Of a stretch of DNA of 64,000 nt, positions 1-11,083 are shown in pieces. The first letter of the stretch is position 1, and every line of letters begins with the position of its first letter. Under the pieces are notes generated by a model. The model was given only the letters and a program-made list of their open reading frames with translations. It made no database searches and was not told the DNA's origin. The stretch is from the NCBI GenBank assembly GCA_022453515.1, contig JAJNNY010000002.1:868001-932000 (forward strand). Reading direction: 5' to 3'. Source of the stretch: Astrocystis sublimbata (lineage: Eukaryota; Ascomycota; Sordariomycetes; Xylariales; Xylariaceae). Position numbers and translations under genes: made by a program.

Positions 1-1432
1 GTCTTAGAGGTAGGCTCTTGTAGGACTTGATTGTTTTTGCTACTAATGATGTGATTTCTTCCTCGTGAGTTGGCGCCAATATGTATGGAACATCTTTTCG
101 ATCAGCGAAGCGAAACAACTATGCCCATTGTCAATATTCACATAGTTTCAGATGGATTTGAACTTGCTTTAAGCATACTTCTTGACCATAGCCCTCTAGC
201 CGATTTGTCTGTTGCCACAATGCTTGAGATGATATGGAAGACAGTGACACTTTCGAAGCGCCTGGCTGAACATGAGCAGGAGGGTATTGATGGTGAGGCA
301 ATAGTCGGGCGACGAAGACATACCCAGATGAGACATATGCTTGTCGATTAAGTTCTCCAGCTTCGTCAGTACCCTTTCACCCAAGGGTAACATATGAAAG
401 ATGCCGGCATGTGACTATAATGAAAGTTAGTAATTTCGGACGGCATATGTAGCAGGTGGGGAGTTCACTAACCTGTCGCAGGTAACCTGCCCGTATGAGT
501 TTGGCATGGCCATCTGATATTCAATATCAATATTTGTCATCCCAGTCATAGCGGGAGACGGCTCGTCAAACCTTCATGTTCGGTTGGCGTGAGACCGCCA
601 GTGGCCAGCCAGAACCTAGAAAGGCGGGAGTATTGACATGGCGTTGGCGATCCTACCGACTGCGAAACTCGAGTCAGGGGCGCTTGATGATTGAAATCGA
701 GGAACGGGAACGTACTGCACTGTTGATGTAACGACGTTGTGCTTTGCTAGCCTGTTGTCGTATAGAACTATAGCATTGTTGTGTGTGCCTGATTAAATAT
801 GTCATCTTGACTATCGCATGTGTTTGGCGAGATTTGTTGTGCTAGTAAGCCAAGAGCGAGGATGCGTTATGTGATGCAGTACATACTTCCATCAAGCACT
901 TAGCTCATGGAACGGAGTTAGTCGCAATAGGCCTGGATGATCAATATTCTAGGTTAGTACCACAATGTCACCACAACATATTTAATCAAGCCCAAGCCAA
1001 AAGTGACCTGTATAAATGTAACGAGACCTACACATCCCTAATGCGATATCTACAGTAAGTACCTAGTACACTGTCCTAAATGTTTAATTTAGATGACCAC
1101 AAAGTCTACGGTAAGACTCGGTTTAATGTTGCAACTTGTTAGCGCACTTAGCTAGTACCTAGGTACCTAGCCTTGAACGCTAGATAGCGCAAGTTGATCC
1201 ACCGATAGTGTGCCGAGCCCCTCCTGATTGGCGATTGGGACCCTGCTTCTGAAGCCTCGCCCCGCTCAACTTTTTTTTCTTGGGCCCTGTCATCCTGTAT
1301 TCTCATGCTCGTGCATTGATTTGTTACTGGGGGTCAACTTCAAGCTGCAGACCAACCCTCAGCTCATCCTAGTTTCAAGGCCTCATACGACATACCTGCG
1401 CCCACATCTGGAGCGCATACATATCGTATTCA
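1..1432. other. Intergenic region upstream of MAK21
   Basis: No supportable gene. The short open frames near 70-393 have no recognisable domain, and the one at 70 opens on TTG rather than ATG. One exact TACCTAGGTA palindrome lies at 1156-1165, about 270 bp before the MAK21 start. The last 200 bp are pyrimidine-rich, as expected for a fungal promoter and 5' leader. Confidence 0.6.
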
Positions 1433-4400
1433 ATGGCGAGCTTCGATGCATCTGCACTGTCTAAATTGACAGCGAGGCTTGATAGCAAACTTGCCGAGTC
1501 CAAAAACAAACGAATCGACTCCAAGGATATCAAGAGCAAGAGGAAACTCGACCAGTCTGCCGACTCGGCGCAGCCGCCTGCGAAGAAGAGGAATCAACAG
1601 GGCAAGACTGATTTTTCACAAAACGGCCAGCAGAACAGGAAACCCAACGCGAGTCCTCACACAAAACCGAAGGCGCAACCGAGAGACCGCCAACCCTTTG
1701 CGAAGCCGAACGGCAAACCAAATGGCAAACCGAATATCCAATCCGGAGCTCGCCAGGCCCATGGCAAGCCGAGCACTCAGTCAAGGAACTCGAGCTCTTC
1801 CTACCAGGACAAGAAGCCTCAGGCGACCCCTCAGGCGAGCAACGAAAATGTATTGCTAGACGAAATAAAGGCTCTTGGGGGTGACGAAGACGACTACAAG
1901 CTGGTTGGGGACATCGATTCGGACGACGATGCTGTCAACGAGCAGGCAGGGCGCAAAGACGCAGACAGGAAACTTCGCGACGAACTTGCATCCTTCGCTG
2001 CCGGGCTCGGTTTCGACCAGGTGCAGCCAGACCCCGTTGGTGAAGAGTCTGACGCCGATGATGATCAAGGACACGAGGATGTGTCCGCCGACGAAGACGG
2101 CGAAGACGTGGAACAAGACGACGAGGGCGACGAGAGCGACAATGACGAAGCTGAGGATACCCCAGCTACTGATCCCAAAAGGAAAACGGTCAGTAAGCCT
2201 CCCCAGCACTTAATCCTTGCGTTGTAGAGACACTGACGTCGATGAAGATCTTTGAGCCTCGTCCGGATTGGTACGCTGCTCAACTCAAAGCTCTTCCCAC
2301 CCCAACCTCGGACGGAGTAACGCCCTTCACGGCAACGATATCTGCCTTGAAACACTATGCAAAGACCCTCCTCGACGAAGATACCACCGAGTACAGCGCC
2401 TCATTTGCTGCCTCTTCCACGCGCAAGTTTATGTCCACGATCATGTCCTCCGGTACCATGTCGGATAAGGTGTCAGCTTTGACCCTTGCCATACAAGAGT
2501 CGCCGGTGCACAACATCAAGGCTTTCGAGAACCTGCTGGCCCTGGGAGCGAAGCGAAGCCGTGGCCCAGCACTTGCAGCTCTCGCGGCGCTGGTGGATCT
2601 TCTTGGACCTGGTATGATTTTGCCATCAGACAGGCGATTACGCACCTTTGCCTCTCAGCTCGGGCTTATCGGAACCCTGCAAAAGTTCAATATCAAATCC
2701 TGGTCTGCAGGACAAGAGCTGCCAGGGAAGATATCCAAAGCACACTTATTGTCATGGTACTTTGAAGACTGGCTGAAGGACGCCTATTTCAAGATGATAC
2801 AGAGTCTTGAAATTTGGTGTGACGATGAAGTCGAGTATGCCCGGACGAAAGCTGTCGATCAGGTCTTTGCACTGCTTCGCGACAAGCCGGAACAAGAGTC
2901 CAACCTGCTTCGTCTGCTAGTAAACAAGCTCGGTGATCGAGATCGAAAGATTGCGTCCAGATCATCATACCTCCTTCTCCAGCTGCTAACCACGCATCCC
3001 CGCATGAAGCAGGTAGTTGTAAAATCCATCGAGGATGTCATCTTTCGACCTGGACAAAAGAATCGTGCCAAGTATTATGCTGTGAACACTCTCAACCAAA
3101 CGATCTTGAGTAGCAAAGAACCTGAACTCGCAGATTCTCTGCTCCGCGTTTATTTCGGCATGTTCTTGTCTCTTCTCAAAAGCGGCGATCTTGGTCATCT
3201 TGATGGTGCACTCGATGGCACCAAGAAAGAGAAGCCAGGGAAGCAAGGGAAGCAGAGACGGAAGCCAAGGCCATCGAAAGACGCGGATGAATCCAAGGCC
3301 GATGCAGGGGAGACAGAGGCGGCTGAGAAACTTGTATCAGCGATCCTCACTGGAGTGAACCGAGCTGTCCCTTTCTCGCAAGCAGACCAGTCTACGTACG
3401 TTTTCTTACTGGTTATACTTTGCTTTCAGCTTGCTAATAATACCTTTCAGACTCGAATCTCACCTAAACACACTGTTCCATATTACCCACTCTTCAAACT
3501 TCAACACCAGTATACAAGCTCTTATGTTGATACAACAGTTGTCGGCAACCAGGCAGCTTGCTACGGAAAGATATTATCGAACTCTGTACGAATCGCTGCT
3601 GGATCCCCGCCTGATCACCTCATCGAAACAGGCATTATATCTTAACCTTTTGTATCGGAGTCTCAAGGCCGACGTCGATGTACGTCGTGTCAAGGCTTTC
3701 GTCAAGCGGATGCTACAAATCCTAAATGTGCATCAGCCATCTTTTGTGTGTGGTATTCTCTACTTGGCTACCGAACTTTCCATTACCTTCCCTGATCTCA
3801 ACACCCTCCTCAGCGAACCTGAGGAGCATGAATTTGAGGAGCGGGCGGCGCTACCTACCACTGCAGGTACTTCAGGTGAAATCAATGATGGCTTCCAAGT
3901 TCCTGAGATCACCAATTCTTATGACGGACGGAAACGCAACCCCGAATACAGCAATGCCCACCTCAGCTGTCTATGGGAGTTGCTTCCGTTCCTGAAGCAC
4001 TACCATCCATCCGTCGATGTCTTCGCACAATCTTTCCTCAGCGGCGAAAACGCAAACAAGAAGCCCGACCTAGCCAATCATACACTCATCTCATTCTTGG
4101 ATAAGTTCGTATACAAGAACGCCAAGGCCACGGACCAAGTAAAGGGCGCTTCAATCATGCAGCCGATTGTGGCCAGCGGCCAAAGCAAGATTCTCTTGTC
4201 CAGCAAGCCTTCCGCGAAGGATGCGAACTCGGTAAACTCGGCGTCGTTCTGGAACAAGAAGAGCGACGAGGTAGCTGTAGAGGATGCCTTCTTCCACGAG
4301 TACTTTACAAACATGGGCAAGCCAGGCCAAGCCGAACGGGAACAACAGAGGAAGGCGAAGAAGGATGCCGCAGGCGATGGAGAGGACGAGGATGATGAAG

Positions 4401-4771
4401 AAGCCAACGAAGATGAAATCTGGGACGCGTTGGTCAACTCTCGCCCTGAGATCCAGGAAGACTCAGACGACGGAGCCGACTTCGATGATATGATGAGTCT
4501 CGATGATTCGGAGAAGGAGTTTAGGAAGGCGATGGAGGAAGATGACGACGATGACGACGATGCGCTGAACTTGGACGACTCAGACATGGAGTTAAGTGAT
4601 GATATGGAAGATGAGGAGGAAGAGGAGGAGCCCGCGGCTGCTGAGAAGAAGGACGAAAAGAAGCCGGAGTCTGAACGCAAAAGGAAAAAGAAGGCACTGA
4701 AGGCGCTACCCCTATTTGCTTCTGCCGACGACTATGCAGAGATGCTTGCTCAAGACGCAGATGGCATGTAG
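1433..4771 (+). CDS. MAK21: Ribosome biogenesis protein Mak21/Noc1 (CBF/Mak21 family)
   Basis: Nucleolar HEAT-repeat-like protein. In yeast, Noc1/Mak21 pairs with Noc2 for early assembly and intranuclear movement of pre-60S particles. Proposed exons are 1433-2188, 2248-3395 and 3451-4771, encoding about 1074 aa (yeast Mak21 is about 1025). Residues 1-250 are Lys/Gln/Asn-rich then acidic. The conserved body opens with FEPRPDWYAAQL just after intron 1. The CBF/Mak21 domain lies roughly at residues 635-860 and includes SKQALYLNLLYRSLK. The C-terminal part has long Asp/Glu runs and a basic KRKKKALK stretch, typical of the family. Intron 2 is clean (GTACGT donor, CTAAT branch, TTTCAG). Intron 1 needs a GTCAGT donor and an AAG acceptor; the alternative GTAAGC...TAG would be only 35 nt. 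Family assignment is firm; the exact exon 1/2 junction is inferred. The gene is convergent with the next one. Confidence 0.93.
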
Positions 4772-5011
4772 GATGTCATGCCGGGCGATTGTTGTACATA
4801 AAACTAGTCTCACTGGAATGTACAAAAACAACATTTACAGGTCAAATAATATACCCAATTAGGTATTACAGACTCGTTCACCCTTCGCATTACTGAACGA
4901 ATGTAGGTACATTTGTATGAGTCTTACCTTTACCGGACTATCATCATTCTCGCATTTTAACCAAAAACAGTCGTGTTACCCTTACTATACCCGCCCGATA
5001 TGCCGGTGGAC

Positions 5012-5809
5012 CTATGTGTCGAACCACTCCAGTTCATCATGCTTGGTGAAGATGGCTCGATAGCGCTTCCCGCCGTCGGGCTCCTCGCGCTCCTCGGTGT
5101 GGATACTATGCAACTTGGCGGGCTCGTCGGAAATGAAAACACGGACGTGGATGTAGGCGGGGCCGTCGTCCGGCATGGGCGGGACTAGCAAACTAGTAAG
5201 AAAGAAAGGCACACTAATGGTAGTAGGTAGATAACAGGACCCAGCTCCGACACTGATATGAGGTTACGTACTGCGAACCTTGCCCAGGAGATGGATACCG
5301 TACGCCGACTGCGCGACGCGCACGGACTCGAGGTCCGCGTTGGTGAAGGACGTAAGGTCGCTGTCGGATAGATGCTGCACGGCGGCGAAATACTCGGGTT
5401 CGTGTTCTAGCGTGGAGGAGGAAAGGTTGTGATTAGTTTCTCAGTGACTTTCTTGGTTCCGGGCATGGAAGTACGGGAACGGAGATGCTAAGAAGGGCGG
5501 AGGTGGTGATGGTGGTGAGGTAGCCAGCCCCTCACTCACTCAGATAGGTGTGCTTCTGGTGTAGAAGCTCCCTCTTCAGCTCCGTCTCCACTTCGGCGAA
5601 GACCTTGAGGGACTCCTCCTTGGGCGGGTGCGCGGGCCCGAGGTCTACGGTGTCGACTGTTGCCTGTGTTTGCGATGCACGTATCGTCAGCTTCAGTTTC
5701 AGTGCTGTGTAGGTAGGGGTGGAGTCTCGGTCGATGTGTTCACGGTGTTGCGGGGGAGGGGGTCGACAATGCCTACCTAGGTAGGTATGTATGCATGTAT
5801 ACTGACCAT
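5012..5809 (-). CDS. Small conserved-looking protein of unknown function
   Basis: Four coding exons on the minus strand are proposed: 5807-5809 (the ATG alone), 5540-5663, 5272-5406 and 5012-5184. They join in frame to give 144 aa. Supporting signals are donors GTCAGT, GTGAGT and GTACGT, acceptors CAG, TAG and TAG, and branch-like CTGAC and CTAAT. The protein begins MATVDTVDLGPAHPPKEESL and ends with an acidic, aromatic tail, HDELEWFDT. The middle is amphipathic and charged, with no signal peptide or membrane segment. I do not recognise the family. The consistent splice phases and the even composition across exons argue that it is a real gene. It shares a 497-bp divergent promoter region with the methyltransferase gene. 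Exon 1 is the least certain part; a different 5' exon is possible. Confidence 0.7.
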
Positions 5810-6306
5810 ACTGTCTTAGTTGTGCGTCAAAGCGATGCTTGGTTTGCTAATCATGAACTAGTGAAGTGGTGTGTCTCTAGGAATTGTGTGTTGTTCAAGA
5901 GTAGTTCTATTCAAGGTTATATATAGTCACGGCTGAAGGAGGTGTGTGGTACTCGTATCCTTGAAAACAAGAGAGTTATCATGTTATGCGTCCAGTGTGT
6001 CTTGCAAGCTTCAGCAGTGACGCAATGTGTGTCACGGAGCTCTTTTGTTTGCATCATTTACGCGTACCCATACGGTTCAGGTTCAATTCAACCGCGCGGA
6101 AAGGGGACTGGGGGGTCCCGCCTGCATCCCGCCGCGAGTTCATTTTCAATATTAATTTCTTTAGGACCTAAGTACCTAGACTTCCTGTCTCGTGTCGCAA
6201 GCAGCGCCTCTTTATTCTCCAAGCTTTTCCCTTTCTGTTTTTCTTCTTCACCAACCACTGCTGCCCTACACCAACCGAATAACTGTAGCTTGCCTACATC
6301 GACGCT
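5810..6306. promoter_or_regulatory. Divergent intergenic region
   Basis: These 497 bp separate the ATG of the minus-strand small protein from the ATG of the plus-strand methyltransferase. Transcription of both must therefore start here. A TATA-like tatatata stretch is visible near 5919-5925 and a pyrimidine-rich tract runs from about 6200 to 6260, ahead of the methyltransferase. The palindrome TACCTAGGTA lies just outside, at 5774-5783, inside intron 1 of the small gene. No binding site can be assigned. Confidence 0.4.
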
Positions 6307-7289
6307 ATGTCTGGCGAAGCGGAGAAATGGAAGAGTCTTCCACAGGGCCATTTGGCACGCTCAACAAAAGTTCCTTGGTATCATGAAGAGTTCGAATATA
6401 AGCTCAAACCCGGATTTCGTAAACTTCTAGAGCAGTGGAGCAAGGTCCCTGCTGGCGACGTTGTTCGGCACATCGATCAAGCTGTAAGTCATCTTCAGAT
6501 CTGCATGACAATGATCAACTGCTCATTAATACTCAGCGGGCTCAGGCTTGGGAAGTCTTCCCTTGGCCATGCATCGGCGAATTTTGGTTCATCGAGCAAG
6601 GCCTTGTTCGTCACCCCGACTACTCCCAAATTCTCAATCGTATGAAATGCACCACCCCTGCACCCACTTTTCTCGATCTAGGGACATGCCTCGGCCAAGA
6701 CGTTCGCACCCTCCTTCATGATGCTGCACCACCCTCAAATATTTATGGTGCAGATGTCCTTCCTGGTTTCCGAGAGGCGGGCTACGCCTTTTTCCAGGAC
6801 CGTGATCGCCTTGACGAGTTTCACTTCATTGTTGGTGACATCTTTTCAGATGTTGATGAGCTTGCCAAAACAAGGGGAACTTGGGATATCATCCATATTG
6901 CCATGTTCCTACATGTCTTTTCCTTAGCTGACCAGGAAATCGTAAGCCGGAAGATTCTAAAGCTACTCAAACCAATTCGGGGATCTACCATCATAGGCAC
7001 ACAAACTGGTTCAATAGATGCAGGGCATGTCAAGCTGCAACCACCGCTCTGCGAGCCGGGGGAGGATAAATCGATATATCGCCAAAGCAAAGAGACGTTG
7101 AAGGCATTATTCGAAAGGGCTACAGAGTCGGCCGGAATCAACGCCCTCGTCTGGACCGAATATGATGAAGAAGAGGCGAAGGAGAGGGTTGCGGGACGAA
7201 AGGAAAAAGGTGAAGATTGGGAGAAACGTGAGCGATTCTTCGCTGGTAACAACGAGAGAAGGATCTTCTTCAGAGTCGACGTTATCTAA
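6307..7289 (+). CDS. SAM-dependent methyltransferase, AusD/PrhM-like
   Basis: Two exons, 6307-6483 and 6537-7289 (53-nt intron, GTAAGT...CTCAG), encode 309 aa. The protein matches the fungal family that O-methylates carboxyl groups in meroterpenoid pathways (AusD, PrhM type). Before the Rossmann core lies WEVFPWPCIGEFWFI, a hallmark of that family. SAM-binding motif I, FLDLGTCLGQDVR, follows at about residue 104; then come the acidic motif YGADVLPGF, the GDIF loop and the strand WDIIHIAMFLHVF. A length near 300 aa is normal for the group. No polyketide synthase, terpene cyclase, prenyltransferase or P450 is visible in this window, so the gene looks solitary and its substrate cannot be given. 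An alternative acceptor at 6545 would remove three residues. Confidence 0.88.
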
Positions 7290-8197
7290 GCTAGCATCAA
7301 ACCTATGACTCTGAGAATACTTGAAACAGTTGCTACCCTGAGCATATAATACCTTGAAGCCGCTACTGTTATAGAACTCTTGCTGTCCTTATAGGTTGTT
7401 CTTGACATTAGAGTTCAATCCAGTGTGTATCTGGTGAATTGAGCACCTTGCTACGGGAATACCGAGAGACAGGAGTTCAATAGTTGGAAACTCGCCTGCA
7501 TCCTGTGGCTAGCATAAGACAGGGTGACGAAACGTGCAGTCCTTAAAACTGTGTGTATCAACTAACAGCTAATTACGCAGATGAGATGCTAATTACTTCG
7601 TACCTACCTACTACAAGGAGCGGAGGTCAAGGAACCGAAGACCCAGACATGCCAGATTCTAACCCCCCATAGCCTCCTGGACGATTGCCCGTCTAGACCT
7701 AATCATACGCGGCTTTGTGATATCTGCTAATACGGGGTAGCTCAAACAGCTGAACTAAGACAGTAATACAGAATTAGTATCTAGCTCTCATGTGGAGACA
7801 ACAAGAAGACAAAGGCTTGCTTAGGATGTCTTAGCTTGGCACTGATTTCTTGGCTACATACGGATCCACAAGGCAAAATCAAGCTCTCTTGGCTTCGCTA
7901 GTCTCGGCTATTGTAGTTCTGCTACTTTTTTTTTGGCAATGATCACGATCCGCAGGCTTCAGATCACCTGTTTCACTAACACTGCCACGGTGACATGTAC
8001 GATAAATTCATCATTATAATTACACCGGGCTTTTAGCCTGCAACGATAAGACTGCAGTATTCGCTTATTGTACCTAAGCACTAAGACAAGCCACATAGAG
8101 TACATGTATGTAGGTAGCAGCGCCCAGTGGTACTACATCAAGAAAAGTTCCATCGGGGCCGTACGGGGATGGATTGTGGTGGATACGCGGGTAGTAT
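7290..8197. other. Intergenic, no gene seen
   Basis: This stretch of about 900 bp lies between the methyltransferase stop and the convergent small membrane protein gene. No frame with recognisable protein content or splice structure was found. Part of it must be the 3' ends of both flanking genes. It contains a poly-T tract at about 7925-7933. Confidence 0.6.
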
Positions 8198-8569
8198 TCA
8201 TTGAAGCCTCTCCAGGACCAAACACCATGTGATTGCGCCCAACATGGTCCATTGGGGTCTCATCGGCCTTCCATCGCGGTAGGCTACCACAGTGCCGCGA
8301 GTTACAACTGCGCCATTTATCAACAACGCCGCAACCCGAGTGGGTTGGTACACGCAACCAAGGCCAACAGCAACCCTCAGGAGGGCGACCGTATAGCCAG
8401 CCTGCTTTGGCGTTAAATAGCCTTTGGACAGGTGTGATATCCATATGTTCTTATCGGCATAATAGGATGCCCAACCTCGTGAGGGGAAGGGGACCCCGAT
8501 TAATGGCAATGCTGAGAGGATACAGAGCGAGTCAAAAGCCCCGGATGCTTTATCAGACCAGTTGGACAT
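8198..8569 (-). CDS. Small putative integral membrane protein
   Basis: A minus-strand frame reads 123 aa from the ATG at 8569. An upstream in-frame start at 8668 would add 33 residues that look like leader rather than protein. The sequence has alternating hydrophobic segments: a first at about residues 15-30 (LCILSALPLIGVPF), a second at about 63-85 (YTVALLRVAVGLGCVYQP then VAALLINGAVV) and a third near the C-terminus (MLGAITWCLVL). Short basic or polar loops separate them. The layout resembles small three- to four-helix fungal membrane proteins, loosely DoxX-like, but I cannot name a family. A longer C-terminus reached by splicing is possible. There is no linked gene of known function. Confidence 0.55.
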   Translation of the reverse strand: MSNWSDKASGAFDSLCILSALPLIGVPFPSRGWASYYADKNIWISHLSKGYLTPKQAGYTVALLRVAVGLGCVYQPTRVAALLINGAVVTRGTVVAYRDGRPMRPQWTMLGAITWCLVLERLQ

Positions 8570-10058
8570 GATTGTTGGCGAGAGGTTCAATGATGATCGT
8601 AGGCACTGACGACGCGGAAAAGAAACGTCCAAAGAAGAGTTGTAGAAGAGCAGAAAGAGGGTTCTCAATGCGGCAAGCGAGGTAAGTACTACCTAGTATA
8701 CTACATGTATGTAAGGCCAAGATCAATGGAATAACGGTATCGAGTACGGCCTGTCTCTCCACTTAAACGGAGAGATCCGTTAGCGCCATAGCCCGGCACC
8801 CGGTATTAAAGTTGAATGCGACTGGTAACTAACCTTGGAACTGACTTGAAGATACTCTACCTAGCAAATCCCACGATGGTTCCTCCGAGATTGAGGAGCG
8901 TATGATCCAAGGCTTTAGTCAACACCTCATTTTATTTTCACACTACATCCCTAGAAGATAGCGGTCTCAATCACAGAGGTGGTTGTTTGAGAAGTTCCTT
9001 CCGCCTCCCAGGTGGTTCCTGCAGCTCAAGATGCCATAGACTACGACATGGACTGTTGCTGCCAGCTTAGGTTATCTTCAAGTAGACAGGTAGGCCCTGG
9101 GCGTGTACATAATAATGTGTGGTTTCTGTATGGCATCCCATGATGACTCTTAGATCGATTACCACTGAGGAGTTTCTCATCCCAAGGCTCCTTGGCAAAT
9201 TGACGACCCGAAGTATCACTCGTCTTGTAGATCATCTCACAATTGATTTTGAAAATCAACTTGAAGACTCCGAGATTCGAATGACAGGTCAAATCAGCAT
9301 CTCCGATGCCCGTATGGTAGCTTGTTTGAAGCCTCTGAGGCCCTCATCATGGCTCTTCAGACTTCTTGGAGATTCTGAGAACACGGCGCGCCAGGGTATA
9401 GCTGGGGATAAGCTGAGGAAATTAAATCAGCAACCGAAGGATTCGTTGGCCCCGTATCGTACCGCTTCGACGACAGCAACACAATCAATGTCTGGGTGGA
9501 TGGGGAGTAGTTATGGTCCAGCTGCTACTGATGGATGGCATCGCCAAAGCATGTTGTAATCAATAGTTACACTCAATCACTGGGGTTGGCCGGCACTGAA
9601 GTACTTAACAGTCTAATAGACGATAGTGATGGAATTGCTGTTGAAACGAAAACTCATCTTCTAAACAGCTAAGAAAACCAAAAAAACAACAAGCAATGGA
9701 TATTCCATTCTCTGCATATCGTCGTCACATGTAAGGGGATCAAAAAGTGGGTGGGTAGATGAGGCGTACGATTACATTAGGTACTTACAGTAGGTACCCC
9801 TGCCACCCCCTGGTCAGTAAGGCGTAGAAGTACCTAGGTACTCCCCGAGGCCATTGGCCATTGGCTGGCCGCGACGGTTATGTCTCTGGTCATGTCTCTT
9901 GGACCGTGACAACCTCAACAACGTCCCTCATTCTAGTGTCGCCAACAAGAACCGCCCCGCCGTGGTCGTCCTTGGTGTTTCAGTACCTCAATTGAGCACG
10001 TAACAGTGCCCGCGGCCGGCTCATCGTCGGTGTTGTGTGCCAGGAGGTCTCGCATCCA
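8570..10058. other. Intergenic, possible decayed sequence
   Basis: No gene can be supported. An open frame at 9119-9559 (GTG-initiated, Leu/Ser/Arg-rich) has no recognisable domain. TACCTAGGTA occurs at 9831-9840, about 220 bp upstream of the thioesterase start. The last 150 bp are GC-rich and probably belong to that gene's promoter. Confidence 0.5.
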
Positions 10059-11083
10059 ATGTCGGTCGCATTACGGGCCTCGAGAGGCCGTGCCCTTTCT
10101 TCTCGGCCCACGTTCTTCGTCCGTCGCCCGGATGCGTTCCGACTCCTTCGCGGGCGCCCTGCTAGCTCGTCCGCTGCTCCGGGTATGCTATCATCTGACG
10201 AGTGATCTCGTTCCTGTCAGCACCTTCTCTAATACATGGCTCCTCGCGCACCCTAGGCCCCTCGGCAGATGCCTTTACCGGTCGACCCTCGTTGTTACGC
10301 CGCGTGGCAACCACCTTCGCACTTGGCGCCGTCTTTACCACCATCGGCTTCGCAATCGCTTTTTCTCCCGCGATTCCCATCGTCAACGACCTCATGAACC
10401 CGCCCACGAGAGCAGAGTCTCTTCAAATGTTCAAGCCGCAGACGGAGGAGGAGCGCAGGGCCAACGATTTCATTAATAACCACCCGGTAGCCCGTGACTA
10501 CAGGAGTAGGGAGGGGTTCACCGAGGTGCGGCCGCACATGACGATCCCGAAAGCATACCGGGCAACCCATCTGACTGGCGGCATGTTGTCGGGGCCCGGG
10601 CGCATCGTGGTGCCTCCGCTTGTGTTTGAGGAGGACGGCGGCAAGTCGATGGTCGCCATCTCGTATCTCGGAAACGAGCTCTGCGGCCACCCGGGCATAG
10701 TTCACGGCGGGCTATTGGCGACACTGCTCGACGAGGGCCTCGCGCGGTCGTGCTTCGCTGCGCTCCCGCATGGCGTGGGCGTGACGGCCAAGCTCAACAT
10801 CAACTATCGGTCCCGGGCCCTGGCCGATAACTACGTGGTCCTCCGCGCGACAACCACCAAGGTGGAAGGCCGCAAGGCGTGGGTCGAAGGTCGTATTGAA
10901 ACCCTGGTCGGCGAAGGCGAGACACCCACAGTTCTCGCCGAGGCTACGGCATTGTTCGTGTCGCCGAAACAAGCTGCGGTTCGTGCTCCTCCTGTTTTGC
11001 TTCCATGTGTGCGGTTTCTTGGGCAAATTACCTGCTGACGCCCATTATAGATGATGACGAATATATACTCTACTCCAAAGTAG
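10059..11083 (+). CDS. Hotdog-fold thioesterase, THEM4/UPF0644-like, probably mitochondrial
   Basis: Proposed exons are 10059-10182, 10257-10978 and 11051-11083, about 292 aa. Exon 1 encodes an Arg/Ser/Ala-rich, acid-free N-terminus (MSVALRASRGRALSSRPTFF) typical of mitochondrial import. A hydrophobic segment (FALGAVFTTIGFAIAF) follows, then the hotdog domain. The domain carries the signature HPGIVHGGLLATLLDEG; in this fold the HGG...D/E residues bind and hydrolyse acyl-CoA thioesters. Yeast Fmp10 and the fission-yeast UPF0644 protein share this build. Intron 1 has a second possible acceptor at 10220, but the intron would then be only 38 nt. The 3' intron (GTTCGT...CTGAC...TATAG) is inferred; without it the frame runs on to a stop at 11038 and gives 301 aa. 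The substrate acyl-CoA is unknown. Confidence 0.8.

Noticed and set aside
2193..2227. MAK21 intron 1 with GTAAGC donor and TAG acceptor
   Set aside because: It keeps the frame but is only 35 nt, below the usual minimum for fungal introns; the 59-nt alternative is preferred.
4078..4680. Ser-rich frame antisense to the MAK21 C-terminus
   Set aside because: Complement of Asp/Glu codons gives poly-Ser; it is a shadow frame.
9119..9559. 146-codon frame downstream of the small membrane protein gene
   Set aside because: Starts on GTG, no recognisable domain, no splice partners; retained only as a note in the intergenic entry.
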